DNA from: Candidatus Nitrotoga sp. AM1P
GTDB lineage: Bacteria > Pseudomonadota > Gammaproteobacteria > Burkholderiales > Gallionellaceae
Direction of reading: 5' to 3'
Assembly: GCF_013168275.1 (NCBI RefSeq)
Contig: NZ_AP019547.1
Location: 434,001 to 498,000, forward strand
Length of the DNA stretch: 64,000 nt
Shown: positions 15,623-25,114 of the stretch, piece by piece
How positions within the stretch are numbered: the stretch's first letter is position 1
How the letters are laid out: every line of letters begins with the position of its first letter
The notes under the pieces: generated by a model
The model's input: the letters and a program-made list of their open reading frames with translations, nothing else
What the model was told of the DNA's origin: nothing
Database searches by the model: none
Program-made: the position numbers and the translations under genes

Positions 15623-18046
15623 ATGAAAAAAATGAAGCTGGTTATGGTGGGTAATGGAATGGCGGGCGTACGGACTTTGGAAGAGTTATTGAAACTGACG
15701 CCCGATTTATATGATATTACCGTATTTGGTGCCGAGCCCTATCCTAATTACAACCGCATCATGTTGTCCCCGGTATTGGCAGGTGAACAAGGCATCCAGG
15801 ACATTATTCTGAATGACATTGACTGGTATAAACAAAACAATATCACCTTGCACCTGAACAAGAAGGTCGCGCATATCGCCAGAAAAAATAAGGTAGTGGT
15901 GGCAGAGGATGGCACGGAAGCCGAATACGATAGATTGTTGCTGGCGACGGGTTCCAGTTCCTTCATCTTGCCAGTTCCTGGCAAGGAATTGGCGGGTGTG
16001 GTTGGTTACCGCGATATTCAAGATACCAACGTGATGATAGCCGCAGCGGAAAAATATAAGCATGCGGTGGTTATCGGCGGCGGCCTGCTCGGGCTGGAAG
16101 CCGCCAATGGTTTGGCGCTTAGAGGTATGGATGTCACCGTGGTGCATCTCATGCCGTGGCTGATGGAACGCCAACTGGATGACAATTCAGCCCAAATGCT
16201 GCAATCCGCTTTGCAAGCCAAGGGGTTGAAATTTATGTTGGAGCAGCAAACGCAAGAGTTGGTCAGCGATGGCCAGGGCCGCGTAAAGTCGATTCGCTTC
16301 AAGGATGGCAGTGAGATTCCTGCTGACCTGGTGGTGATGGCGGTTGGCATTCGCCCGAATGTTGCGCTGGCAGAAGCCGCTGGGATTTATTGTAATCGCG
16401 GTATTGTGGTGAGCGATACCATGCAAACCTATGACCCCAGTATCTACGCTGTGGGTGAGTGCGTTTCACATCGCGGCACTGCTTACGGTTTGGTCGCCCC
16501 GTTATTCGACATGGCAAAAGTTTGCGCCAATCATCTGGCGCGCATGGGAATCGCATACTACCAAGGCTCGGTTACCTCCACTAAGCTCAAAGTCACCGGA
16601 GTAGATTTGTTTTCGGCCGGGAATTTTACTGGAGGCAATGAAACGAATCAGATTGTGATGCACGATGTCACCGGCGGGAAGTACAAGAAATTGGTACTGA
16701 ACAACAATACGCTGATTGGCGCAGTGATGTATGGCGATACCAAGGATAGCTCGTGGTATTTCCAGATGATACGAGATGGCAAAAATGTCGCTGAAATCCG
16801 TGACCAATTAATATTCGGCCAATCCCATCTGGGTAATGCCGGCTCTCAAGGACAAAACCTTGCGGCCACCATGACAAACGCGATGGAAGTCTGCGGCTGT
16901 AATGGAGTATGCAAAGGGACTATCGTCAAGGCAATCAAGGAAAAAGGACTATTTACGCTGGAGGATGTACGTAAGCACACCAAGGCTTCTGCTTCCTGTG
17001 GTTCATGTACTGGATTGGTCGAACAAATTCTCGCTTCCACCGTCGGGGGGGCTTATGCACCACCGGCTACGACCGTGAAGCCTTTATGTGACTGCACTTC
17101 TCACAGTCATGAAGAAGTGCGCAAAGCAATCCGCGAGGAAAAGTTGATTTCGATCTCGCAAACTATGGCATTCCTTAATTGGAACACCACAAATGGATGT
17201 GCCAAGTGTAGGCCGGCATTGAACTTTTACCTGCTATGCGCTTGGCCGCATGAAGCAAAGGACGATCCACAATCACGCTTCATCAATGAGCGCGCCAACG
17301 CCAACATACAAAAAGATGGCACATTCTCGGTAGTGCCGCGTATGTACGGCGGCATAACCACTCCGCAGCAACTGCGCCGCATTGCTGATGTTGCAGAAAA
17401 ATACAACATTCCGACGGTTAAGGTGACAGGCGGACAACGTATAGATTTGCTCGGCGTAAAAAAAACAGACTTGCCGAAGGTGTGGGCAGATCTGGACATG
17501 CCATCAGGCTACGCCTATGCAAAAGCCTTGCGCACGGTCAAAACCTGTGTGGGCAGCGAGTGGTGTCGTTTTGGTGTGCAAGACTCGACGCAGATGGGTA
17601 TCGACATCGAGCGCGCATTTGACCATATGTGGATGCCGCACAAATTTAAGGTTGCCGTCTCTGGTTGCCCGCGTAACTGTGCTGAATCAGGTATTAAAGA
17701 TGTGGGGATAATCGGCGTGGAATCAGGTTGGGAAATCTATGTGGCGGGTAACGGCGGTATCAAGACCGTGGTCGCGCAATTTCTGGTGAAGGTAAAGACT
17801 CACGATGAAGTGATGGAGTATACCGGCGCATTCGCCCAGCTTTATCGCGAAGAAGCACACTACCTGGATCGCACAGTACATTACGTCGAACGGGTAGGTC
17901 TGGACCATGTCAAGAAACACGTCGTAGAGAATGCAGCCACTCGTAAAGCGCTATATGCAAGATTGCTCTATGCGTTACAGGGTGCAACAAACCCATGGTC
18001 TAAAGAAAATATCAATGCGCGTGAATTCGAATCGCTGGCAATTTAA
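15623..18046 (+). CDS. nirB: NAD(P)H-dependent nitrite reductase, large subunit
   Basis: Cytoplasmic sirohaem enzyme reducing nitrite to ammonium with six electrons from NAD(P)H. The order of domains is complete over 807 residues. An FAD/NAD-binding reductase comes first, with VMVGNGMAGVRTLEEL at the start and the second dinucleotide fold IGGGLLGLEAANGLALRG near 151. A BFD-like [2Fe-2S] domain has C424-x-C426 and C459-x2-C462. Then comes the nitrite/sulfite reductase ferredoxin-like domain, and finally the [4Fe-4S]/sirohaem cysteines C642, C648, C682 and C686 (TCVGSEWCRFG, SGCPRNCAE). It follows the methyltransferase by 24 bases and precedes nirD. No nitrate reductase is nearby, so the unit may serve nitrite uptake or detoxification. 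Confidence 0.95.
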   Translation: MKKMKLVMVGNGMAGVRTLEELLKLTPDLYDITVFGAEPYPNYNRIMLSPVLAGEQGIQDIILNDIDWYKQNNITLHLNKKVAHIARKNKVVVAEDGTEAEYDRLLLATGSSSFILPVPGKELAGVVGYRDIQDTNVMIAAAEKYKHAVVIGGGLLGLEAANGLALRGMDVTVVHLMPWLMERQLDDNSAQMLQSALQAKGLKFMLEQQTQELVSDGQGRVKSIRFKDGSEIPADLVVMAVGIRPNVALAEAAGIYCNRGIVVSDTMQTYDPSIYAVGECVSHRGTAYGLVAPLFDMAKVCANHLARMGIAYYQGSVTSTKLKVTGVDLFSAGNFTGGNETNQIVMHDVTGGKYKKLVLNNNTLIGAVMYGDTKDSSWYFQMIRDGKNVAEIRDQLIFGQSHLGNAGSQGQNLAATMTNAMEVCGCNGVCKGTIVKAIKEKGLFTLEDVRKHTKASASCGSCTGLVEQILASTVGGAYAPPATTVKPLCDCTSHSHEEVRKAIREEKLISISQTMAFLNWNTTNGCAKCRPALNFYLLCAWPHEAKDDPQSRFINERANANIQKDGTFSVVPRMYGGITTPQQLRRIADVAEKYNIPTVKVTGGQRIDLLGVKKTDLPKVWADLDMPSGYAYAKALRTVKTCVGSEWCRFGVQDSTQMGIDIERAFDHMWMPHKFKVAVSGCPRNCAESGIKDVGIIGVESGWEIYVAGNGGIKTVVAQFLVKVKTHDEVMEYTGAFAQLYREEAHYLDRTVHYVERVGLDHVKKHVVENAATRKALYARLLYALQGATNPWSKENINAREFESLAI

Positions 18047-18059
18047 AAAGGAGCAAATC

Positions 18060-18371
18060 ATGAACACTTGGCATGAAGTCACAACCTTAGAAGAAATACC
18101 GCCTCTGGGCGCGCGCGTAGTTACGACAAAACAGGGGGACATCGCACTGTTCCGCACTGCTGAAGGAGAGGTATTTGCGTTGCTCGATCGGTGCCCGCAT
18201 AAGGGCGGCCATCTATCACAAGGCATCGTATTCGGGAAGAAAGTTGCTTGTCCGCTGCATAACTGGAATATCTGCCTGGATGACGGCAAAGCAGTGGCGC
18301 CAGATGTAGGATGCACGCGCTCCTATCCGGTCAAGGTAGAAAATAATGTGGTGTATTTATCGCTTGCATAA
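18060..18371 (+). CDS. nirD: nitrite reductase small subunit with intact Rieske motif
   Basis: Partner of NirB, 103 residues, a single Rieske-like domain. The ligands C45-P-H47 and C64-P-L-H67 (CPLHNW) are all present, so this subunit should carry a [2Fe-2S] cluster; many NirD proteins have lost these ligands. The ATG at 18060 is preceded by AAAAAGGAG and lies 13 bases after the nirB stop. An upstream open frame overlaps the end of nirB, but the protein similarity begins at this ATG (MNTWHEVTTLEEIPPLGAR). An alternative reading as a free Rieske ferredoxin is less likely because of its position. Confidence 0.93.
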   Translation: MNTWHEVTTLEEIPPLGARVVTTKQGDIALFRTAEGEVFALLDRCPHKGGHLSQGIVFGKKVACPLHNWNICLDDGKAVAPDVGCTRSYPVKVENNVVYLSLA

Positions 18372-18421
18372 AGTTACAGAATTACCCGAAGGTTAATTCC
18401 ATAACGTTAACGGTGATGAAA

Positions 18422-19233
18422 ATGGATTACGTACAACCTATCAAGTTAATAGCGCAACTTGTTGTTGTTGGCGAAAAAAAGCATCTCTCCGCGTTCGAGA
18501 TATGTTACTTCGGGGTTTTCTTTCCGGGGTGCTACTGGGTTTTGCGACTGCACTTGCGTTCAGGGTTTCAGATGGATTTACGGGAGGCGCGGCTGCACTG
18601 GTGATGGGGATCATTTTCCCTGTCGGCTTCGTGATGATCGTACTACTTGGATTGGAATTGGTTACAGGCAGCTTTGCGTTACTACCGATGAGTGTCGCTG
18701 ATGGAAAAATAAGCGGCAGGGAAATGTTGCGAAATTGGTGCTGGGTTTTTCTAGGGAACTTGCTGGGTAGCCTGTTTTTTGGTGGGTTGCTGGCCTTGGC
18801 ACTGACTGGAACTTCGCCTGCCCCGGGTGGCCGATTGGCAGAAAAAATTATTGCGGTTGCTCAGGCTAAAACGCTTGCTTACCAGCACACCGGTTCAATT
18901 GGATGGCTCGCTGCTTTTATCAATGGCGTCCTTTGTAATTGGATGGTGACTTTAGGCGTAGTGTTAGGTTTGATCTCTACTTCAACCATTGGAAAAATCA
19001 TTGCTCCCTGGCTGCCGATCATGACATTTTTTGCACTAGGGTTTGAGCACTGTGTCGTCAATATGTTCGTAATCCCTACCGCAATATTATTGGGTGCCGA
19101 CATCAGTGTTTATCAGTGGTGGTTCTGGAATCAAATTCCGGTCACGCTGGGAAATTTAATTGGAGGTTCGATTTTTACCGGCATACTGTTGTATGTCACT
19201 TATGGCAGAATGAATAAACATGTTCGACTGTAG
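18422..19233 (+). CDS. nirC: formate/nitrite transporter family channel, split by a -1 frame change
   Basis: Pentameric inner-membrane channel for nitrite or formate. The downstream frame holds nearly all of the protein: six helices and the FNT signature ALGFEHCVVNMFVIP, starting at DMLLRGFLSG. The expected N-terminus is in another frame: from ATG 18422 one reads MDYVQPIKLIAQLVVVGEKK. A -1 shift at the A7 run (18474-18480) joins them to ...GEKKASLRVRDMLLRG, about 270 residues, the normal FNT size. ATG 18422 has GGTGA at a proper distance, whereas ATG 18502 in the second frame has no ribosome site. This is either a sequencing or assembly error, a phase-variable tract, or real -1 frameshifting. 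It completes the nitrite operon, so nitrite is the likely substrate. Confidence 0.85.
18475..18481 (+). other. A-AAA-AAG slippery heptamer inside nirC
   Basis: In the frame of ATG 18422 the codons read AAA AAG, so the heptamer A AAA AAG lies in the exact X XXY YYZ phase used for -1 frameshifting in dnaX. A -1 slip here leads directly into the channel frame. I did not find an obvious internal Shine-Dalgarno stimulator or a strong downstream stem. The same base run is also prone to sequencing error. Confidence 0.5.
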
Positions 19234-19403
19234 GGCAATGTGAAGTCAATTTGACGGTTGTCGAAATGTTAGCCGTCATAAAAGAATAGAAGCGGGTTTT
19301 GCTAATTCCATAAAACTATTGCGTATATTTATCGTCTAATTTGCATTAATGCGTTGAATATATTGGTTAATAAACCATGGAGCCGTGATTTAAAAAAGTA
19401 AAA

Positions 19404-20447
19404 ATGCTTATGGCCGACAATTTTTTGCCTACCTTTGAACACCTCGCTACTGCCGTTATTTTACTGGATGGGGAGTCACATATCGCTTATCTCAATCCAG
19501 CTGCGGAGAACCTGTTTGCCTTAAGCAGCAAAAGTCTGATCAGTCATTCGGTGCAACATGTCTTCACTCACACCGAGCAACTTGTTACTGCAATGCAGCA
19601 TGCACTAACCAATAACGCCAGCTATATTGAACATGATCTTATGTTGGGCATCCCTCCCCATGGCAAGCTGCATTTGCGCTGCACTGCCACGCCACTACAA
19701 TTAAACAATTATCTGTTACTTGAGTTTCATACCATTGATCGTCCGCTAAAGTTAGCACGCGAAGAACAGATGCTAGACCAGACTCAAGCTAATCGCCTCC
19801 TGTTACGCAATCTGGCACACGAAATCAAGAATCCTTTGGGTGGCATACGAGGCGCTGCACAACTACTGGAACATGAATTGGAAAAACCCGGTCTGCGTGA
19901 ATACACCCAGGTCGTCATTCAGGAAACCGACCGTTTGGTTTCACTGATGGAAAAGTTGCTTACCCCGCAACATCAGCCCAATTTTGGTACTCTCAATATT
20001 CATGAAGTACTTGAACGCGTGCGTAGCTTAGTTTTAGCTGAATTCCCAGAAAATTTGACTATCCAGCGCGATTACGACATTAGCCTGCCAGTGCTAATGG
20101 GCGACAAGGAGCAACTCATTCAGGTCATCCTGAATCTCGTACGTAATGCTGTGCAGGCCATGCAGGGGCAAGGTAATATTGTGCTACGCACACGCATCTC
20201 GCGCCAGGTAACGTTGATGAAGAAACGTCATCGCCTGGCGGTCATGATTCAGGTTATCGACGATGGTCCGGGCATCCCCCTACATTTGCACGACAAGATT
20301 TTTTATCCGCTGGTCTCTGGCCGTGATAATGGACATGGTTTAGGACTGAGCCTGGCGCAAAATTTTGTCAGCCAGCATGAAGGCAGTATCGAATTTGACA
20401 GTGAACCGGGACGTACCTGCTTCACTGTAATGCTGCCACTAAAATAA
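19404..20447 (+). CDS. ntrB: nitrogen-regulation sensor histidine kinase
   Basis: Cytoplasmic kinase/phosphatase acting on NtrC. The 347 residues show an N-terminal PAS domain (LATAVILLDGESHIAYLNPAAENLF), then the dimerisation/phosphoacceptor helix LAHEIKNPLGGIRGAAQLLE with His139, then the HATPase with N-box ILNLVRNAVQAM, G1 VIDDGPGIP and G2 GHGLGLSLAQ. No membrane segment is present, as expected for NtrB/GlnL, which listens to PII (GlnB). It is 170 bases after nirC and 21 bases before ntrC. glnA, the usual neighbour, is not here. The start used is ATG 19404; ATG 19410 two codons later is possible. Confidence 0.93.
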   Translation: MLMADNFLPTFEHLATAVILLDGESHIAYLNPAAENLFALSSKSLISHSVQHVFTHTEQLVTAMQHALTNNASYIEHDLMLGIPPHGKLHLRCTATPLQLNNYLLLEFHTIDRPLKLAREEQMLDQTQANRLLLRNLAHEIKNPLGGIRGAAQLLEHELEKPGLREYTQVVIQETDRLVSLMEKLLTPQHQPNFGTLNIHEVLERVRSLVLAEFPENLTIQRDYDISLPVLMGDKEQLIQVILNLVRNAVQAMQGQGNIVLRTRISRQVTLMKKRHRLAVMIQVIDDGPGIPLHLHDKIFYPLVSGRDNGHGLGLSLAQNFVSQHEGSIEFDSEPGRTCFTVMLPLK

Positions 20448-20468
20448 AATGAATAAATGGGAACCAAT

Positions 20469-21866
20469 ATGAAACCTGTTTGGATCATTGATGATGACCG
20501 CTCCATACGCTGGGTTCTGGAAAAAGCCTTGGTACGTTCGGACATCAACTTTACAAGTTTTGCTTCGGCCGATGAAGCATCAGCCGCGCTGCAGCACGGC
20601 ACACCGCAGGTCGTCATCAGCGATATCCGCATGCCCGGCAGCTCCGGGCTGGATTTTTTGCAAAAAATACGAGAAAGGATTCCGAGTTTGCCAGTCATCA
20701 TTATGACTGCTTATTCTGATCTGGAAAGCGCGGTGTCGGCATTTCAAGGTGGCGCTTTTGAGTATCTGCCCAAACCGTTTGACGTCGATCAGGCTGTCGC
20801 TCTAATACGCCGCGCGCTAGAACAAAGTTTGCGCACTGATGTGCCAACAGAAGAGCAATCAGCCGCATCTGCACCTGATATTCTGGGACAAGCACCCGCA
20901 ATGCAGGAAGTGTTCCGCGCTATTGGACGGCTTGCACACTCCCATGCAACTGTGATTATCAACGGCGAATCCGGCACCGGCAAGGAGTTGGTAGCACACG
21001 CTCTGCACCGCCACAGTCCGCGCGCCAACGAGCCCTTCATCGCTATTAACACTGCGGCTATTCCGAAAGATTTGCTCGAATCCGAATTATTTGGCCATGA
21101 ACGCGGTGCATTTACCGGTGCGGCCACGACCCGCCGCGGCCGTTTTGAGCAAGCCGAAGGTGGCACACTGTTTCTTGACGAAATCGGCGACATGCCGGCG
21201 GAGTTGCAAACACGTTTATTGCGTGTGCTGTCGGACAAGAATTATTATCGCGTTGGAGGGCATCAGCCGATTAAAACTAATGTACGCATTATTGCTGCCA
21301 CGCACCAGAATCTGGATGAGCGGGTAAAAGAAGGTCTATTTCGCGAAGATTTATTTCACCGCCTCAATGTCATCCGCCTGCGTCTGCCTCCACTGCGTGA
21401 ACGGCGCGTGGATATCCCCTTGTTGGCAAAATATTTTTTACAGAAAAAAGCAGGTGAACTTGCTGTCGAACAAAAGACCTTTAGCGAGGACACACTGAAC
21501 TATCTTGCAACACAGAATTTTCCCGGTAATGTGCGGCAACTGGAAAACCTCTGCCATTGGCTCACTGTCATGACACCTTCACAACAGATAGAAATTGCCG
21601 ACCTGCCACTTGAATTGCGCGAGGCACCCGCTGTCACTGGCGCCCCGCCCGACGATTGGCGTTGCGAGTTAGGTCTACAGGTCGCGCTTGCATTGCAACG
21701 TGGTGATCAAAATATACTAAGCAGTTTAAACCAGCAGTTCGAACGCACACTGATCACTCAGGCATTGAAGCACACCGATGGCAGGCGCATAGAAGCCGCT
21801 ACCCTTCTGGGCATGGGGCGCAACACGATGACACGTAAGATTCAGGAATTTGGATTGGATCAGTAA
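20469..21866 (+). CDS. ntrC: nitrogen-regulation response regulator, sigma-54 activator
   Basis: Enhancer-binding protein of 465 residues. The receiver domain starts MKPVWIIDDDRSIRWVL with phospho-acceptor Asp52 and Lys102. The AAA+ domain has the P-loop GESGTGKE at 166-173, the sigma-54 contact loop GAFTGA at 213-218 and Walker B GTLFLDEIGD. The C-terminus ends in a Fis-type helix-turn-helix (GRRIEAATLLGMGRNTMTRK). GGGA precedes ATG 20469; an ATG 12 bases earlier adds four residues and is less likely. The NtrC sites and sigma-54 promoter before cobA are an obvious target. It ends the locus with a hairpin terminator. Confidence 0.95.
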   Translation: MKPVWIIDDDRSIRWVLEKALVRSDINFTSFASADEASAALQHGTPQVVISDIRMPGSSGLDFLQKIRERIPSLPVIIMTAYSDLESAVSAFQGGAFEYLPKPFDVDQAVALIRRALEQSLRTDVPTEEQSAASAPDILGQAPAMQEVFRAIGRLAHSHATVIINGESGTGKELVAHALHRHSPRANEPFIAINTAAIPKDLLESELFGHERGAFTGAATTRRGRFEQAEGGTLFLDEIGDMPAELQTRLLRVLSDKNYYRVGGHQPIKTNVRIIAATHQNLDERVKEGLFREDLFHRLNVIRLRLPPLRERRVDIPLLAKYFLQKKAGELAVEQKTFSEDTLNYLATQNFPGNVRQLENLCHWLTVMTPSQQIEIADLPLELREAPAVTGAPPDDWRCELGLQVALALQRGDQNILSSLNQQFERTLITQALKHTDGRRIEAATLLGMGRNTMTRKIQEFGLDQ

Positions 21867-21892
21867 ATAGCGGCGATGTTATTTAAATGATC

Positions 21893-21912
21893 AACGCCAA
21901 GTGCCTGGCGTT
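21893..21912 (+). terminator. hairpin after ntrC
   Basis: AACGCCA and TGGCGTT pair perfectly (seven base pairs) around the six-base loop AGTGCC, followed by TTCCC. It lies 26 bases after the ntrC stop. Confidence 0.6.
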
Positions 21913-22609
21913 TCCCAAAGATTACGTCTTTATGGAAAATCCAGTGCGCGCAGTGTCATGCCCAGACTTGATCATGACGCGCGCCTGAACTTGAGCGTCG
22001 TACTCGTAAATGCCCTGGGGCACTGTCCGCATTGCAATTGGATAGGTCCGAGATTACGTTTGTGACATAGTAAGACTAATGGCTTGATAAAGTACATCAA
22101 CATCCTCGTCCACAAAAAATTGCCTAGCACATTCGCGAAAAATGCGCGATAAGCTAAGGCTCAGCTAAGTAATTGTCCCTAAACTCCTGCCTATGAGACA
22201 TATGCATCCTTAGGTTGGAGATTCCTATGTAATAGCCCATATATTCTTAAAAAATCAAAGGGGCATGTTCTGGAATCACATCTGCAAACGATGATCACCT
22301 ATTTATCGACGTACCCCTGTTTTGGCAGACATAAACTTTGCTTCATCGCTGGTCAAAGCATTAACTATCGCCGGTACCGTCTTTCCATGTAATTTGATCG
22401 TCTTCGTCGGTGGTGTGCTGCTCAGACTCAAGGCGCTTTATCCATGAGGACTGATCGTTTCGGCCAGCAGTATTAGAGAGATTCTGGGACATAGGGAAAG
22501 ATTTGTCAGTAGAGATTCGAGAAAAATGCGACCACCGTGCTACTGAAGTTGCGCTCAGCACCTCTAAAAATGTTCCATCAAAAAAGATGTTCGATACCAG
22601 AGTTATTGT
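21913..22609. other. 700-base intergenic region, no gene recognised
   Basis: Between ntrC and the metal-efflux operon. Short open frames on both strands lack ribosome sites and recognisable content. A 12-base palindrome, TGCCCTGGGGCA, occurs near 22015 but has no clear role. The promoter of the efflux operon should lie here; I cannot place it with confidence, and no metal-regulator operator is obvious. Confidence 0.35.
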
Positions 22610-23998
22610 GTGAAGAAGACTATTTCATTCCTTGTATGTGGATTGCTATCTGGCTGTGCGACTTATCATGCTCAACCGATCGAACCAACAGTACTGATTC
22701 AATCCTTTGAAGCACGCACGTTGCATGATCCGGACCTGCAACGGTACGTGACTGCGCATCTCGATAGCGATGCCGACTCTTGGTCTTCTGGTGTATGGAA
22801 TTTTACGACGTTGACTCTGGCTGCTTTCTATTTCAGTCCTGAATTGGATATCGCTCGCACCAAGCAAGGCACGAGCCAAGCTACCATACTGACTGCTGCC
22901 CAGCGGCCCAATCCCTTGCTGCAGCTCCCACTCAAATATACCACTAACCTAAAAGACGGCGGATCTCCCTTCACATCTCCTTACACCTTCGGCCTGGGTC
23001 TGGATATTCCGATAGAAACCGCCGGCAAGCGCGGATATCGGATTGCGCAGGCACAGCAATTCTTGAACGCTGCCCGATTCAATATCGGAAACGTAGCTTG
23101 GCAAGTTCGAAGTCGGTTGCGTGGCCAAATGCTCAACCTCTATACCGCAATCCAAAGGACATTGATCCTGGAAAAACAAATCAACGCGCAGCAACAGATC
23201 GTCGAGATGCTGGACAAACGATTTTCCGTCGGAGCGGCATCGGCACCGGAAACCTATCAGGCACGCATCACCCTTACCCAAAACCGTCTCGACCTGGAGA
23301 AGGTGCAAAGGCAGATCGTCGACGCGCGCACACAAATGGCATCGGCGATCGGGCTGCCGATTAGTGCAATAACCAACGCCAACGTCCGTTTTGATACATT
23401 CGAGCGTATCTATTCTGATATCCCGTCCGATACGGTTCGCCGCCATGCAATTCTGAATCGGGCCGATCTTTTGGCGGCACTCGCGGAATACGAGGCTAGG
23501 CAAGCAACGCTGCAATTGGAAATTGCCAAACAATATCCTGACATCTATATCGGACCCGGTTACACATTCGATGCAGGGGCGTATAAATTTACGTTGCCGA
23601 TTTTCGGCATGTCATTACCTATTTTCAATCAGAATCAGGGTCCTATCGCGGAAGCAGTGGCGCGGCGCAAAGAAGTCGCTGCTCGCGTCAACGCGTTGCA
23701 AGCTCAAGCCATGAATGACACAGAGCGCGGTGTACAAGCTTACCGTGCCGCGTTGAAGAATCTGCGCTTCTCCAAGTCCCTGTTATCTTTTGACGAGCGT
23801 CATTTGCAAGCGTTGCAAACGAGTTTCCGCACAGGGGCAACGAACCGGTTGACATTGACATTGGCTCAGCGCGAAACCTATGTGAATACGCTTGCCCATC
23901 TCGATGCCCTGGTACGGGTGCAAGAGAGTATCGGCCAACTGGAGGACGCGATGCAACGGCCGCTGTCAGCAACTGATCTGCACGTCACTCCTGAATAA
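22610..23998 (+). CDS. outer-membrane factor lipoprotein of a heavy-metal-type RND system (CusC/CzcC-like)
   Basis: TolC-family channel of 462 residues. The signal MKKTISFLVCGLLSGC ends in the lipobox LSGC (Cys16), so the protein is a lipoprotein. Conserved OEP features include RPNPLLQLPLKY, the GLGLDIPIETAGKRGYRI segment typical of CzcC-type proteins, and a coiled-coil second repeat (LNRADLLAALAEYEARQATL). The start is GTG 22610; the ribosome site is weak. It is followed 12 bases later by the adaptor, so the three efflux genes form one operon. The CzcC-like AGKR motif distinguishes it from the NodT-type factor at 2238. Confidence 0.88.
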   Translation: MKKTISFLVCGLLSGCATYHAQPIEPTVLIQSFEARTLHDPDLQRYVTAHLDSDADSWSSGVWNFTTLTLAAFYFSPELDIARTKQGTSQATILTAAQRPNPLLQLPLKYTTNLKDGGSPFTSPYTFGLGLDIPIETAGKRGYRIAQAQQFLNAARFNIGNVAWQVRSRLRGQMLNLYTAIQRTLILEKQINAQQQIVEMLDKRFSVGAASAPETYQARITLTQNRLDLEKVQRQIVDARTQMASAIGLPISAITNANVRFDTFERIYSDIPSDTVRRHAILNRADLLAALAEYEARQATLQLEIAKQYPDIYIGPGYTFDAGAYKFTLPIFGMSLPIFNQNQGPIAEAVARRKEVAARVNALQAQAMNDTERGVQAYRAALKNLRFSKSLLSFDERHLQALQTSFRTGATNRLTLTLAQRETYVNTLAHLDALVRVQESIGQLEDAMQRPLSATDLHVTPE

Positions 23999-24010
23999 AG
24001 GAGAACCATA

Positions 24011-25084
24011 GTGAACTCGTGGCATAAGTCCAGGCGGCTCGTCTTATCCATTCCGATGCTCGGTCTGACGGTGATCGCTATCATGGCGCTTATCTATTAT
24101 AAGAGCGGGCTGCCAGACATAGGGGAAACCACACCGGTTATGGCTGCAGTACCGCAACGGGTGTCGATCGTGAATGGCTTGACCGTGATCACTCTCGATA
24201 CAGCGACCCAGGTGCAAAGCGGGCTGCGCGTCGAGTCGCTGTCCTCCACCAGCCACCGGACGGAAACGACTGCCTATGGCACGGTGCTGGACTTGCAGCC
24301 GCTGCTCGATCTTCGCACGCGCTTCATGTCGACGCAGGCCGACGTCGATGCAGCCAAGGCCGCAGTTGCCGTCTCGCGGCAGGATTATGAACGCAATCAC
24401 ATCCTGTATCAGGACAATCAAAATGTCTCTCTCAAAACTTATCAGGCGGCACAGGCAGCGTACCTGGTCGATAAGGCCAAAATGAATGTGGCCCAACGCA
24501 TCAGCGAAAATATTCGTGGTGCGGCACGACAGCAGTTTGGCGAGCCGCTTGGCCACTGGACGCTCGATCCTCATTCGTCCCAGTTCGAGAAGCTGTTAAA
24601 TCGTCGGGAAGTATTACTGCGAATTAGCTTGCCTGCCGGCGATCCCATTCAGGCCCCTGACACTATTCAGATCGCTGCAAACAATACCCAGCGACTGCCT
24701 GCCTACCTGGTTTCACCATCCCCTCAGAATGACCCCGTCATTCAAGGCAATGCTTTCATCTATCGCACAACAGCGCCGATTGCCGCCGGAACCAATATCG
24801 TCGCGTATCTGCCGACGTCCAGCGAAACCACTGAAGACATCTTTATTCCTGCCTGTGCGATTGTTTGGTACGGCGGCCAGCCATGGGTCTATGTGCAGAT
24901 AGCGCCGGATCGCTTTGCGCGCAGGCCAATAGCCCAGCATGCTCCGCTGGATGGCGGGTTTTTTGTGAGCGAAGGCATCAAGGCGGGGGAGCGTGTCGTG
25001 GTGAGCGGAGCTCAATTACTGCTTTCCGAAGAGTTGCGGCCTCCGCCAGGCAGTTCGGCCTGCAAAGATCCCGAGTGCGACTAA
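24011..25084 (+). CDS. RND efflux periplasmic adaptor subunit (CusB/CzcB-like)
   Basis: Membrane-fusion protein of 357 residues bridging the pump and the outer-membrane factor. One N-terminal membrane anchor (RRLVLSIPMLGLTVIAIMALIYY) precedes the periplasmic part. A long alpha-helical hairpin is visible at about 95-160 (TRFMSTQADVDAAKAAVAVS onward), and a membrane-proximal domain closes with GIKAGERVVVSGAQLLLSEEL. A good AAGGAGAA precedes GTG 24011. It lacks His- or Met-rich N-terminal metal-binding stretches, and the C-terminal tail CKDPECD carries two cysteines. Which metal, or whether a metal at all, cannot be decided from sequence. Confidence 0.88.
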   Translation: MNSWHKSRRLVLSIPMLGLTVIAIMALIYYKSGLPDIGETTPVMAAVPQRVSIVNGLTVITLDTATQVQSGLRVESLSSTSHRTETTAYGTVLDLQPLLDLRTRFMSTQADVDAAKAAVAVSRQDYERNHILYQDNQNVSLKTYQAAQAAYLVDKAKMNVAQRISENIRGAARQQFGEPLGHWTLDPHSSQFEKLLNRREVLLRISLPAGDPIQAPDTIQIAANNTQRLPAYLVSPSPQNDPVIQGNAFIYRTTAPIAAGTNIVAYLPTSSETTEDIFIPACAIVWYGGQPWVYVQIAPDRFARRPIAQHAPLDGGFFVSEGIKAGERVVVSGAQLLLSEELRPPPGSSACKDPECD

Positions 25085-25114
25085 CCCCATGAAGCATTGC
25101 GATTGCATTCGTCC

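Noticed and set aside
18502..19233. nirC starting at ATG 18502 as an ordinary intact gene
   Set aside because: It would lack the conserved N-terminal helix and a ribosome site, while the missing part is present in the other frame just upstream.
22011..22022. TGCCCTGGGGCA palindrome as an operator
   Set aside because: Short, isolated, and matching no operator I know.
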